Shown here: positions 34,441 through 46,400 of the stretch, piece after piece | Layout: every line of letters begins with the position of its first letter | Numbering within the stretch: position 1 is the stretch's first letter | Assembly: GCA_936440205.1 (NCBI GenBank) | Contig: OW387138.1 | Coordinates: 31,949,541-32,013,540 of the forward strand | Direction of reading: 5' to 3' | From: Lepidonotus clava | Taxonomy: Eukaryota; Annelida; Polychaeta; Phyllodocida; Polynoidae | Length of the DNA stretch: 64,000 bases | Notes under the pieces: model-generated | The model's database searches: none | What the model was told of the DNA's origin: nothing | Seen by the model: the letters and a program-made list of their open reading frames with translations, nothing else | Made by a program: the position numbers and the translations under genes

Positions 34441-35135
34441 GGATAGACAACAACTCTAGGCGGCAAATTCGTGGGACTCTCTTTGAATAAGTTTTTTTTT
34501 TTAAATATCTATGGTATAGATATGTGTGTTATATAATTAGATATCCATATATTAACCCTAACTACTCATATAACTCATATTTTGATGTGTAGACATATGC
34601 CTGTATGAGGATGCCGGGAATCTGAAAAATGCATTTTTAACTTTTATTTTTTGAACATGAATATCTCAGTTAATATTCCATGTAAAGACATGAAATTTTC
34701 ACAGCTTATAGACAACATTCATTTGGAGGGAAGCGTGTCTCAGATTTTTTTTATTTAGGTTTAACTTTTTGTTTTATAAAATCTAGAAATTAATGTTGAA
34801 AAAATCAACAAAAAGTTTCCCTTTTTTTGACATAAAATGAAAACCAGGACCTAAATAAAAAAAATCTGAGATACCAATGTTATTAACAAGCCCACTAAAC
34901 TTTGTGGCAATCCTTTGAGTTGTAGCGGAGATTTCCTTGTTCATAAAATAAAAGTGAAAAAATCAGTTTTTCACCTCTAATTTCACTAGTTTCAACATAA
35001 CAACAATATACTTTATGTTAAAAGATAGAGAAAAACGTATTCTATCATTTGATGTATACTACATAACTCTAGCCTTGTTAGAGCCAGTGCAATGTTAATT
35101 ACTGGAAATGGGGCACTGAGAGGTGTTGTCTATCC
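34441..35135. mobile_element. TTAA-flanked non-autonomous DNA transposon
   Basis: 695 bp between TTAA (34437-34440) and TTAA (35136-35139). The 12-bp inverted ends are GGATAGACAACA and complement. The interior carries a second inverted pair, TCTCAGATTTTTTTTATTTA (about 34737) against TAAATAAAAAAAATCTGAGA (about 34852), which could fold into a long hairpin. TTAA targets are used by piggyBac and Kolobok; no transposase is present. Confidence 0.75.
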
Positions 35136-36950
35136 TTAAGAAAGACAAGGCAAATCAACTTACAAGGCCTGAAGCACACCCGCCCCCAGTTAACACAAGA
35201 TTTAACCTGGCAAAGTCGCCTCAGTGCAACAGCTCTGCAATAGGGTTGTATCTGACATTTTGGTGGAAATTGGTTTCACAATAAAAGTACAACAGCTCTA
35301 TCCTATTTATCCTTGCCTGGAGATCTTAGTATTTACATGACTTTTAGAATAGGTGCTATGCTTTGAAATTACGTTTACTTCTGTTTCGAAGGTTGAAAAG
35401 GAGTCAGGCACAACCCTTGTGCCCCGAGGCGACGTCTAGATGGAGGCCTCTGCATTGCGTAGCCTATTTGACCATTGGCCAGATTATTATAACAAATTAG
35501 CCATTATGAACAAAAGGCCTTGCACAAAACTGAAATTAAAGAGCAACATTCTACCATCAGAAACGCCCTACCAACAGTACCCTTAGAGAGCTGTACTACT
35601 TATAGATATGATCATCTACCTATACCATGGCTGCTTACAGAACGTAAATCAAATTCGTAGTGTTAGTGCAATTGCATTGACTCATTGCATATTATACAAA
35701 GAGACATTGCGTAATAAGCGATGATATCCTTCTCAAAATATGCATATCAAGGATGCCCTTGTTGATAGTTTCAACACAACAACAAACCTCTTTGAATTTG
35801 TTGTTTGATTTGAAATCGTTAACATGCTGCTCCAATTCTCTCCTTGCTTTTGGCATCCGCAGAATTGATACCAAACCATAAGAACGACTGCAACTTTGTA
35901 AGGAAACTTATGGCAATAAGAACTTCCTCGTTGGGATACATGGACCAAGTCTCTCTTGTTATGGTGGATTATTATGCAAAATAACACATGTTTCATTCCA
36001 AGTTATGATTTTAAGGATATCCTTGATACAGGAAATTGTATGATTAACTATCCTTAAAACTAGCTGTTACAGCCGAAGCAGATTTCGGCCTATTGGGTTT
36101 CTATACAAGTGGTCCTTCTGAGTCTACACATCATCAGCACACCCTACACAGTCTCACATCAGTCATTGGGCACATATATACAGCATTACGTTTGTTATAA
36201 GTAGGTTGGATACTTAGAAAGGGAGAAATAAAGTTGAACCAAATGCTTAATTATGAAAATTATATAAAGTGGACAGATGAACATCAACTTTTGGTTGTGA
36301 GAACACATGTTGTATTTTGTAAGTTTTTCATTCACTACTTCAGTGATGAAATTGATCGTTTAGGAGGGAAAAACACTCTTACCTTTATCAATTTCTATGC
36401 TCAGGTATTATTTGCTTAAAATATTGAAGTATATTGATAAGGGTAACAATAATGAACTTACGCTTCAATTGATTCCCAGTAGCTCCTAATGAAATAATTA
36501 TGAAAAATCCACTGACCCACTAACAGACTTTGGCAATGTATTCAATGACACAACACAAAAAACAATTGCTGGAGCTGAGAAAACTAATTGTAAGATTGCG
36601 TAACTTGTAGAAGAGTCCTCTAAAATGTGGCGGGTTTAGCACCAACTGGAGGTAAGTTAAACTTGCTATAGTCTGGTGTTTTGCAAAATGCGATGTTATC
36701 ACAATACTGCAAATTGGTTAACAGATCTCTCCTCCAAAAACATACTTCTAAGGAAGATAAGTAATCATAGATAGTATTATAACATATTTACAGGCAACGA
36801 TACATTTCAGACTGACTGAATCGGAAAGACCATATTCCATTTATAGAAAACAAACTGCCATTTAACTACTTAGGTGTTGCTAATAAAAGAGGGCAATTTG
36901 CTTCACCTCAGACATTTTAAAATAATTATTAAAATCATACACCAGCTGAG
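35136..36950. other. Intergenic / 3' flank of the MGAT3 homologue
   Basis: Short frames only. On the - strand near 35692-35996 two overlapping frames look faintly protein-like, but no family is recognised. Confidence 0.4.
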
Positions 36951-37010
36951 TTGTCCCACGAATGGCGATTGCTACTCCAATTAATTTCAAATCAAAACAA
37001 GATCTGGTCC

Positions 37011-39452
37011 TCAGGTGTCATCAAGATCCAAAAGATACTTGTACCTTTCAGGATTTTTCAACACATATTTTGGAGCAAATTGTTCCTCGGACTGCCAATG
37101 CACCAACATCCCAAACCTGGACTTGTCGTCAAACCATGTGCCAGTTTTGACCAGGCTGCGGAGATAGGGCAATTCCAGCTTCTCCGGAAAGTCCCCCCAG
37201 CGAGGGAAGTCTGCGTTGATGGCCGAAGTTAGTTTGATGCGGATTCGTTCGGGCGGAAGGCACCAGGAGCAGTGCCAGCCTGCAAGTGCCCCATTATCAC
37301 CCATATGCCAGTCATAGATGAATGCGCCTGATGCAATGTAGGCATGCAGTTTGCTGCTGGCCTGGGTCTGGTAGTCTGTGGACCGCAGCTGGTATGCATC
37401 ATTGCTGAACACATAGCGAAACATCCCAACAGTACAGCCTATCACAACACGCGTAGCATCGAACTGCTTCCAGAAGAAGCCAAACACAGACCAGCGAAGC
37501 GCTACCCCGATTGGTTCGGAATAACCGTCATGAATGCGCAGAAACAGGATGGCTTCGCGGTTTGGTATTTCATCAGCATCAGTGTACAAGAAGATGTCAT
37601 CTGGAGTGGAGTTGAACACCCGACTCATGCCTTCTTGGCCAATATACATCCTCATGTGTTGGTCCACAAGCCACCCATCCTCCCTCCCACCCTGTGGAAT
37701 CTTCCCACGGAAGAGGTAAATGATTTTGTGGTGAAACTGTTTAAGGTAGCCTTCCCTCAGTCGCTGTAGCAGCAGGAGAGGCTTTGGGTCACCATAGTTT
37801 GTGTAGTTGGACTCCAGGATGATGAAAACGTCAACAACACCATCCAGTTCATAGAGCCTGGCTTCTAAGAGCTCAAATTCAACATTGAAAGCCAATGCTG
37901 AGATAATTCGCCTTGAAGTATTGCGTGGCTTCAGCGATTCAACAAAGCGAGCACCTGTCGAGGAGAACACCCCTTCAGGAATACTGCAATGACGCCCATG
38001 CCAACCGCGCTTGCACAGACACCCATCATGGTGCACTGACTCCCCTGCCTTCAACTGTTCCCCTGCACTGGCAGTTCCTTCACTAAAACAGCTCTCCGCC
38101 CCATTTTTCAAGAAATACTTTGGGAAGACATCGTCCCCGCGGGGTAGGTGGAAGACCTGGGGCAGGTCTGGAGTCAATCGGTGAAACTCCTCATGAGTCC
38201 CCACTGTATACACAAGGTTACTGGTATTGGGCGAATATGGGTCCCTTGGCATTGGTGTCTCAAAGGTTGGATACAGGGCCTTCTTTCTCTGGAGGTGAGC
38301 GGCCAGCCACGGGTTATTTGTAGTGGTGGTTGGTGTAGACGGTGTACTTATGCTAGTAGTAGTCTCACCCTTCACTGTTGTGTTATTATTCTGGTACTTC
38401 ACAGTTTTACTGGTTTCCGCAGTGGGATTCCCAAAGTGGGTGTCCTTTTGACCAGGGATATGGGGCTTAGTTTGCGTAGCACGTTTCTCCCCCTCAGCCT
38501 TGTGTAATTGTTCATTCTGTCCTGCTGGTGACTGTTGAGCATGAGATGGGAGTTGTGATGAGAAAGCCTTGAGGATCACTGCTGCCCCTTGCCGTATGAT
38601 GGCTTTGGGTGTGAACCAACTCCTCTGACTGCCCGATGTGGGCCTCACATGGCCCTTCAGATTAGCAGAGTCTTTAGTAGAAGTCTCAATACCATGATTA
38701 TTAGAAACATCATCACGCAACGCTGGACCAAAAACACTATTATTGGTGACAAGTGAGGCCCCTGATTCAGGGACACGATTACTTGGTCCAAAAATGAGAG
38801 CACCAGATTCTGTTTTTGACACTTTATGAACTGCATTTTGTTTAGAACTTTGGAATAACAACCTCGAACTTTGTGTTAAGTTTGCAACACTATCTTTTGA
38901 CAATCCTGTCTGGTTAACAGCTACAAAATTTGAGCTTTTATCTAATACGACCTGAAGTCCCTCCGCCCTCCGGTCGGCGGCGGGTGACAGGTTCTGTTCC
39001 GGGTGCTTATCAGGCCCCGGGTACTTCCTCCGGTTCGCCGGTTTAAAAAGCAGCAGCTCCGTTTCAGGGCTAATCAGTTCACCTTTTCCCGTCTCCGCTT
39101 TCAGATCATTCCCGTGATCCTCCAGGGCCGGCCCCTTCCGGTCTGCGCCCCCTGTCGGATTGTCCCGTCCCTCTTGGTTCCCCCGACCCCCGCCGGGGGG
39201 CGTGTCGGTCGGCGGCGGGGCCTCGTCGTAGTGGTGGCGGAAGTGGCGTGCCGCTGCTTCCGGTACGTCGGGGGAGGCCTGCGCGCGCTGGTGCTCGTGG
39301 GAAGCCTTGGCCTGGAGACGGAGGGGTCTGGACCCCCCTGACCCGGCGCGGGTAGCGTCCCAGTAGAGCAGGATGAGGGCACACTGGACGACGACGACGG
39401 CCGAGATCCAGGCCCGGAGACGACCGCCCTGACAGCAGCCGGCGCGCGCCAT
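37011..39452 (-). CDS. MGAT3: Beta-1,4-mannosyl-glycoprotein beta-1,4-GlcNAc-transferase (GnT-III homologue)
   Basis: GT17 glycosyltransferase that adds the bisecting GlcNAc to the core mannose of N-glycans in the Golgi. 813 residues from Met at 39452. Type II topology: short basic cytosolic tail, membrane anchor about 14-31 (AWISAVVVVQCALILLYW), then a long Ser/Thr/Pro-rich stem to about 440, a Cys cluster resembling an EGF-like module (CLCKRGWHGRHC), and the catalytic domain about 514-810 with FNVEFELLEARL, DADEIP (625-630, metal-binding DxD) and GWHCSWC. All coding lies in one exon; a splice acceptor CCCACAG ends at 39464, so 5'UTR exons lie upstream. The frame's earlier Met at 39542 would read through this intron. 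The stem makes it about 280 residues longer than human MGAT3 as I recall it. Intact. Confidence 0.94.
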   Translation of the reverse strand: MARAGCCQGGRLRAWISAVVVVQCALILLYWDATRAGSGGSRPLRLQAKASHEHQRAQASPDVPEAAARHFRHHYDEAPPPTDTPPGGGRGNQEGRDNPTGGADRKGPALEDHGNDLKAETGKGELISPETELLLFKPANRRKYPGPDKHPEQNLSPAADRRAEGLQVVLDKSSNFVAVNQTGLSKDSVANLTQSSRLLFQSSKQNAVHKVSKTESGALIFGPSNRVPESGASLVTNNSVFGPALRDDVSNNHGIETSTKDSANLKGHVRPTSGSQRSWFTPKAIIRQGAAVILKAFSSQLPSHAQQSPAGQNEQLHKAEGEKRATQTKPHIPGQKDTHFGNPTAETSKTVKYQNNNTTVKGETTTSISTPSTPTTTTNNPWLAAHLQRKKALYPTFETPMPRDPYSPNTSNLVYTVGTHEEFHRLTPDLPQVFHLPRGDDVFPKYFLKNGAESCFSEGTASAGEQLKAGESVHHDGCLCKRGWHGRHCSIPEGVFSSTGARFVESLKPRNTSRRIISALAFNVEFELLEARLYELDGVVDVFIILESNYTNYGDPKPLLLLQRLREGYLKQFHHKIIYLFRGKIPQGGREDGWLVDQHMRMYIGQEGMSRVFNSTPDDIFLYTDADEIPNREAILFLRIHDGYSEPIGVALRWSVFGFFWKQFDATRVVIGCTVGMFRYVFSNDAYQLRSTDYQTQASSKLHAYIASGAFIYDWHMGDNGALAGWHCSWCLPPERIRIKLTSAINADFPRWGDFPEKLELPYLRSLVKTGTWFDDKSRFGMLVHWQSEEQFAPKYVLKNPERYKYLLDLDDT

Positions 39453-39559
39453 CACCGCACCGTCTGTGGGCACAAGGGAAAACAAGAGGGTTACTGTATG
39501 CAATGCATGTATTAAATTTGTGACAGTGTGAACAGACGGCAATCATTAGTTGAATCTTA

Positions 39560-39723
39560 GGGGCCTTCCATTTAGCACGTACGCAAATTTTCCAAAATTC
39601 TAGACCCCCACCCCCCATTGAGCTAAGGTTACGCATTGAATTTGTATAGGAACGTACGCAAACTTTCTAACATTTCAGACCCCCAACCCCCCTTGCTGCG
39701 TACGTACTTAAATGGAAGGCCCC
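39560..39723. mobile_element. PIF/Harbinger-type MITE, copy 3
   Basis: 164 bp, ends GGGGCCTTCCATTTAGCACG and complement of GGGGCCTTCCATTTAAGTAC, flanked by TTA (39557-39559, 39724-39726). It lies just upstream of the MGAT3 coding exon, inside the implied 5' intron. Confidence 0.85.
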
Positions 39724-40195
39724 TTAGCAACACTCAACAAAATGAGGAAGTGTTCATTTCTAACAACAATTTATCTAAATAAACAGACACGTATAGCCTA
39801 ACTCTTTCTAAAATGTTCAGTTTTTCTTAATGCAAATATACGTGATATCTAGGGTAAACAAAAAAGCACAGAACAAACGCGGTCCCTGTGGTATGAATTG
39901 TTCTGGTTAAAATTAAGAACGACCCTTATAGTCAACAAGAAGTGGATGGGTGTTGGTGTGGGTCAAGTCGGTTATGTGAAAAATGTGTGTTCAAATAAGG
40001 AGCACGTACGCATGGTTGGGGATATTGTAATGGGTCACTTGCATATCACAGTTGAAAGAAGAAATGAGGGAAGCAGCGGTTAACGTTTGCATGAACTATT
40101 ACCATTCTATTTCTCGAACTCTACCAGCTCCTCTCAATACGATGTCATTAACTATAGTATGCAGCTGGTGAACAAATAATAGGCTACCTCTACCA
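39724..40195. other. No gene seen
   Basis: AT-rich stretch that may still belong to the 5' region of the MGAT3 homologue. No promoter cluster is recognised. Confidence 0.4.
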
Positions 40196-40345
40196 ATTCA
40201 GACATGAGCACCCTCCCCCCTCACCAACCCCATCCTCCCACTCTCACCAACCCCACCCTCCCCGCTCTCACCAGCCCCACCTTCCCACTCTCACCATCCC
40301 CACCCTCCCCCCTCTCTCCAACCCCACCGTCCTCCTTCTGCCAAA
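40196..40345. repeat. C-rich minisatellite
   Basis: About five imperfect ~28-bp units of the form CTCTCACCAACCCCACCCTCCC. Confidence 0.75.
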
Positions 40346-42049
40346 GCTAACCCCCTCGCCTAGGCCGTTCCTCCAGTATTGACTTAGTCTCATTGCCCTC
40401 CCCTACTGTTTGTCAGAACAGCAAACTTGTACTGCTTTCCATGCTTCCCTCCCATCTAGACATGCACGAACGAACTCCCTTCGCTATGATTACTAAGATC
40501 CGCTTACCCGTCTATATAATTAGATGTGATACCAACGTTGTTTTGGTGGGTCAGAACAAGGACCTACATGTATAACTGAGGCGTGGTTACCCATAATATA
40601 TCTCTCATTTTCTCTCTTTTGTGCGTTCCTTTGTGTCAAAATTGTAATATTCATCGTTCTCAATATGTCTATTTGCGCTATGACCAAACACTTATGGGAC
40701 AATGGGCAGTAGATTGATGCTGTCATACTCTCGACATGTCTGTTAGTAGTATAAGGAAATGGGAATTTGGAGCTTTTTGAGTCTATCGTGTAATATGTAC
40801 AGTCATGCAACGTCACTTTTAAGCTGTTTTAATATATTTATATATATAGTTTTAATATATGAACGATGATGTCATTATGGCTTAACACCACTTACACAAA
40901 CTGTATGATAGACATTGACAGTTGCACATAGAGAAAACGCTCTGTACCACCAGTTCGTATTCTGCTCATCCCACCACACCTAGTCTTCCTATAGCTAACC
41001 TCATGCAGCAGCTGTACATGGTCAATTAATGAATACTCATGTTCATCTTAAGGAAGAATCAAATTTCTAATGGGCAACGCTCAAGCATTATATATGTAAT
41101 GAGTTACCATGTGGACGAACCTTTCCTTACGTCGTACCTTTGTAGTCTAATATTTTAATATAATTTTTCATGGACGTTTTGTTAACCTTTATTGGACGCA
41201 CATTTATAGATATAGGCCTACACATTTTCACATCCTCCACGCCTTTCTTGGGAAGTCTTATTGTGCCTGACAAGGCATAACATGGGGTGTAGTTAGGTCG
41301 GTATACAGCGAGGGGGAGGGGGTGGGGGTGGATGGGGCGGAGGGGGTTGGAGGGAGTCGAAGAGTTGAGGAGGGGGTAAGGGTGGGAGGGGGATATGTGG
41401 GGTACAGGGTGGTGCCCATTACAGACGGCTAGGCCACTGAATGCAAAGAACTGAGATAATGAAGACATGGCTTTCTAGGGCCAACAACCGTTTTTTTTAT
41501 GTGACTTATATGAGAAACATAACCAAATGTATACAAGGGGTAATCGAGAATTATATTGTTTATTTCATTGTAAATAGTTTTGTACTTCGTCATGAAAAGC
41601 ACATGAATGTATGTGATGATGGTTGAATAAAAAAAAGAAAAAATACAACCGAGATGATGCTAAGCATGGACCATTGGGTCAGGAGTCATAGTCCACTGAA
41701 GAAAGGACCCAGTCCTCCCATAAAATATACACAAGTAATGACCATTATGAGGCCCCCCACCTCACTTGTTTTGATCACAACACCACCCAGAGATGGGATG
41801 GTCAGAGAAGTGACCTGTGCCCATAGCCCCCAAGAGGAAATACCAGTCTCTACAGTACAAGGTCTTTACTTGTGGCCCCCTCTGCCCCTCCCTAACCCGT
41901 CCTGTGTGGCGCCAGGCAAAATAACATCGATCGCCGAGGAAGGCATTGAGTCGGAGAGAACCATGACGCGTGGTGGGGGGTGGGGGTGGGGGTGTTGGTC
42001 GGTGTCTGTATTTGTGGGATGTGATGCTATGGCATGGTTGGCAGGGTAG
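40346..42049. other. Intergenic with G-rich patches
   Basis: No gene supported. A purine-rich tract at 41305-41400 (GGGGGAGGGGGTGGGGG type) and another at 41970-42000 lead into the minisatellite that follows. Confidence 0.5.
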
Positions 42050-43480
42050 GAAAGAGGAGTTAAGGGAGGGGACGATTCAGTAGGTAAGAGGGCGGGTGCA
42101 GGAGCTGGTATGATTCGTTGGTTGGTAGGTGGTGGAGTGGAGGCTAGGGTGGAGGGAATGGGAAGGTATGCAAGTGGATAAGGAAAAGGAGTAGATAGGG
42201 TGGTGAATGGGACGGCCAACCAGGGATAGAGGATAGAGATTAGGGTGTAGGGAACGGGCAGTCAGTTAGGGCTAGGGGCTAGGGTATACGGTCCGGGAGT
42301 GGGATGGTCAGTTAGGGATAGAGGGTAGGGTATGAGGTCCAGGGAATGGGACGGTCAGTTGGGGATAGGGAGTAGGGATTAGGGTGTGGAGAATGGGACG
42401 GTCAGTTAGGGATAGGGAATAGGATTTAGGGATTAGGGTTTGGGGAATGGGATGGCCAGTTTGGGCTAAGGGGTAGGGGAATGGGATGGTCCAGCCATGG
42501 GTGGATTGGGAGGGGTAGGGTGTGGGCAATGGGACAGTCAGTTAGTGACAGGGGATAGGGTTTAGGGTTTAGGGATTAGGGTGTGGAGAATGGGACAGTC
42601 AGTTATGGAAAGGGGATAGGGATTAAGGATTAGGGTGTGGGGAATGGGATGGTCAGTTATGGATAGGGGATAGGGATTAAGGATTAGGGTGTGGGGAATG
42701 GGACGGTCATTTAGATATCGGGAATAGGGATTAGGCCGTGGGGATGGCATGGCCAGTTAGGATTAGAGGGTAGGTTATGGGTTGGGGTGATAAGACGGTC
42801 CACCAGTTGAGGGTGAATGGTGAGGGGTAGGGTTTGGGGAATGGGACTGTCAGTTTGGGCTAAGGGGTAGTGTATGGGGTGAGGGGAATGGCATGGTCCA
42901 GCAGTGGGTGGATGGGAAGGGATAGGGTGTGGGGAATAAGATGGTCAGTTAGGGATAGGGGATAGGGTACGAGGTCCAAGGGATGGGATGGTCAGTTAGG
43001 TATAGAGGGTATAGGGTATGAAGTCTGGGAAATGGGATGGTCATTTAGGGATAAGGGGTAGGGTATGAGGTGCAGGGAATGGGATGGTCAGTTGGGGATT
43101 GGGGATAGGGAGCAGGTTCCTGGGAATGGGACGATCAGTTAGGGATATGGGGTAGGGATTAGGTTGTGGGGGATTGGATGATCAGGTAGGGATAGGGGGT
43201 ATGGTACGAGGTCTGGGGAATGGGAAGGTCCAGTAGTGGGTAAATGGTGAGGGGTAGGGGACAGGAAGTAAGGTGCAGGGTATGGGAGGATCCCTTAGTG
43301 AATAGGAGCTTGGGGAAGGGTGCAGGGAAAAAGATGGTTAGTAGTTGGGGGATAGGGTGTGGAGAATGGGTATGTGTGTATGTGGGTAGGGGCTGGGGGT
43401 AGGGGGTAGGGAATGGGAAAGCCTATTATATGTTATGATATGGGGAGAGGGCAAGGAATGGGACGGTCCTTTAATGGGTA
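42050..43480. repeat. G-rich minisatellite with GGGATTAGGG words
   Basis: About 1.4 kb of imperfect 45-60-bp units built on GGGGAATGGGACGGTCAGTT, AGGGATAGGGGATAGGG and GGGATTAGGGTGTGG. More than twenty GTCAGTT-type words mark the units. The G-rich strand is + throughout and has many runs of three or more G at short spacing. Pro/Ser/Thr-rich antisense frames here are artefacts. Confidence 0.88.
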
Positions 43481-46400
43481 GGGGGTAGCTGGCAGGAGGA
43501 GTGCATCATGTCAGAGTACGTTCATTTCGAGCATGTTAAATTTTCACTCATCCACCAAAAATCCTTAAACATTATGTATCTGTCCAAATGCCCGTAAAAG
43601 CTCTGGAAGACATACAAAACACTCTGGGATGAAGTACCAAAAGCTCCGAAGGAGCACCTAAAACGTTTGTAAGGTTTTCCTAAGAACAGCTGCAGAGGTT
43701 CTTAGGTAATGGGTGAATTAGTTAAGCCTTGATAATTTATAATCTGATATGCTCTCCCGAAAAAAAAAGATCAGTTCAGTAAGTTGGTACTTTAACATTA
43801 TACGATGTAGACCTACAGCCGCTTTCCTAGGCACCTCTGTAAGAAATGAACAATACGCCTGCAAAAGGTCTATAGCTCCAGTCAATACACAGTAATAGCC
43901 TGACAAGACTTTGCCTCTCACTCTCCCATCCCACATCGGCCCTGCAACCCCCGACCTATTGGCACCAAAGACCCATCCACATTGCGATTGGATCAAATAT
44001 TGACCAGTGGCAGAGGGTGGGGGAGGTTTACCCTACTGGAGCACGGAGGGGATGGTTAATATTGGTAATATCCGAGGGACCTGACAGGAATTCCAACAAA
44101 AACAGTCTCTTCCCTGTAGCGGTATTTACCAAAGGGATGGTTGGTCTAATTGGCGTCTGAGGGAGGCCGTCTTCACGACATACTGCTCAGTCACCAATGG
44201 AACCGACCAGGAACCGAGTTTTGACGGTATTTCGGTCTTATAATTCAGGCTCACATATACAAGTAGTTTATCTTGTATTTTTTTCAAAGCATTCTGGTTG
44301 GTAGATTATGGACCTATCCCCTAAACTCAGTTATTAATTTTGGGGCCTTGAAATGTATTTTTGTTCACACTGAGTCTACCCAAGCCCCTTCACACCCACC
44401 TTCACATATACAAGTAGCTTTGATAGTCACTTTTAAAACATACTGTAATCATCTTCTGGGTTTCTATTGTCAAATGAATTTCTACGATAGGAATCGCTAT
44501 TTGGTTTCTAGCATTCCATGATGTATGTAAACGGCTCTCTCTAAGGTTATCATGCAGAATGGAACAATAACTAAAAAGATCCTGTCACTAAATAGCGAGG
44601 CTAAACTTAAAGTTGCCTTGACTTGATTTACAAAAATACTGATAATTCTTAAACTATCTAATCAATTTCAAACATCTTGGTATCCATTTGTAGCTAGGAC
44701 TCTGTCGTTTGAGAATACAGGGATTTTACATTCCAAGAAAACATTTCAAATTATTTGGAATGTTTGGAATGCCCATGAAATTTTGCCAAAATTTGTCATT
44801 TTTACTGACTTACAACCAGAAAATTTTAAATAGAATGCAGAAAAATAATTTCTTGATGATTCTGACAGGATTCCTTTTAGATAATTGAATTTGCAATCTA
44901 ATGATGTATGTTATGACCATATTCTGAGAGTGAGTTTGAAATAAATCCCATTGGAAGGCTGAGGTGAAATTCCATAATTTTGGCACATTTGCTTGTTTGC
45001 ATACATTTTCTATCTGTTGATAATATTATAATTTGCTTTATAGTGGGATATAGTTTTGTTTTACTGCCTGTTTCTCATAAGTAACATTAATTCAAGCTTG
45101 TAAAGACAGTCTGTTTGCTATTTAATTTCAAATAAATCATGAATAAATTGTTCTAGAAGGCTTTCAAGCCTCTAAAATGATAACTCAATCTGGATGATCC
45201 AGCTCGGCGCTAGGCCTATATCCTCATACACGAAGTGTGGGTGTCGTATCTAGCACTCACATGTGTTAAACTTTCATATTTCAATGCCTATTTTTAATTT
45301 TATAAAGGGAAAACTAAAGTTATTTAGATGAATATGAATTGTATTAAGTTATTTATTGATTTTCTGTCAGGAAGTGAATGATTATTACCTATTCAAATAA
45401 ACTGGCCAAACCTAGAAAATGAAATTGTGGATTTAGATGCATAGATTTTGAGTATTGCTGTATGTAAACCGGCCAAATTTGGATGGAAATATCTATTCTT
45501 TTGTCCCTAAGATACATAAAAATTGTCTAAAATTGTCTTAAACCCATTAGACCCCCTCTGGAATTGTTTTAACACCATTATACATGCATGGTACATATGG
45601 ATATATCTTTAGTTTCTTAAGGCATAAACCTGAGGTGAATCTCATGACCCAGTATCCTCACTATTTGGTGGCTGGATCTAAATCGACACAGAACATACAG
45701 TAGAAACTCCATATAGAAGGAGAGGGACTCAAAGAAACAGTTTCTTCTGTGTTTTTCTCTATAGTCCTTTTGTGTCCTTTTTGTATCTTTATAGATAAGA
45801 AGAATTGAGTGGAATTGTCCTGTCGCCCACATCATAAAATGAACAATATAGAAGCTGCCGTCAATGATAATGAAGAAGTAATAATACATTGTCAATCATT
45901 GGAGAAGTAGATAGTGTTATCTGAACAATGGCCTCAGCGCACACAATCACTCTGTCACTTGGCCGCTCATTGTTTATAACACGAGCTGCAGGACGAGTTA
46001 ATGGATTGCAAAGAAGAGACTGCAATGGTTCTAAAGATGTTTCGTTTGTCCCGGGCCAACTTCAATAGGCGATTATTGCCGACATTGACATTCCGCAAGG
46101 CTTCCGACCATTAATGAGTTCACGTGGATGGCTTTTGTTGCTGGTATCTGGTGACGTGCTCGGCTGTGGGGAAAACTGATAGTGTGGGATTATTTGTACG
46201 TCTGTCACCAGCGGAAACGGACGCCTCATCAAATTCTCCTGTTTCGGCCACTGCCCAATTATCACTCAAGTAGTCAAACTGAATTATTCTGAAACTGTAT
46301 CATTTAGAGTACATCACATCAGCCTAGTCAGGAAATCTTGATACCTTAATACTCTCAAGTATATCAACCATTCACAAAAACTGAAAAAAATATGAATTAG

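Noticed and set aside
35692-35996. Two overlapping - frames as a transposase remnant
   Set aside because: The resemblance to DDE transposase text was too weak to name a family.
39453-39542. Longer MGAT3 N-terminus from the Met at 39542
   Set aside because: A splice acceptor lies inside this stretch, and the Met at 39452 directly precedes the type II membrane anchor.
41866-42750. Pro-rich antisense frames
   Set aside because: They follow the minisatellite period and the G-rich strand bias; not genes.
43718-43996. 92-codon - frame near 43.8 kb
   Set aside because: Some protein look and an internal acceptor-like TTTCTTACAG, but no motif or partner exon.
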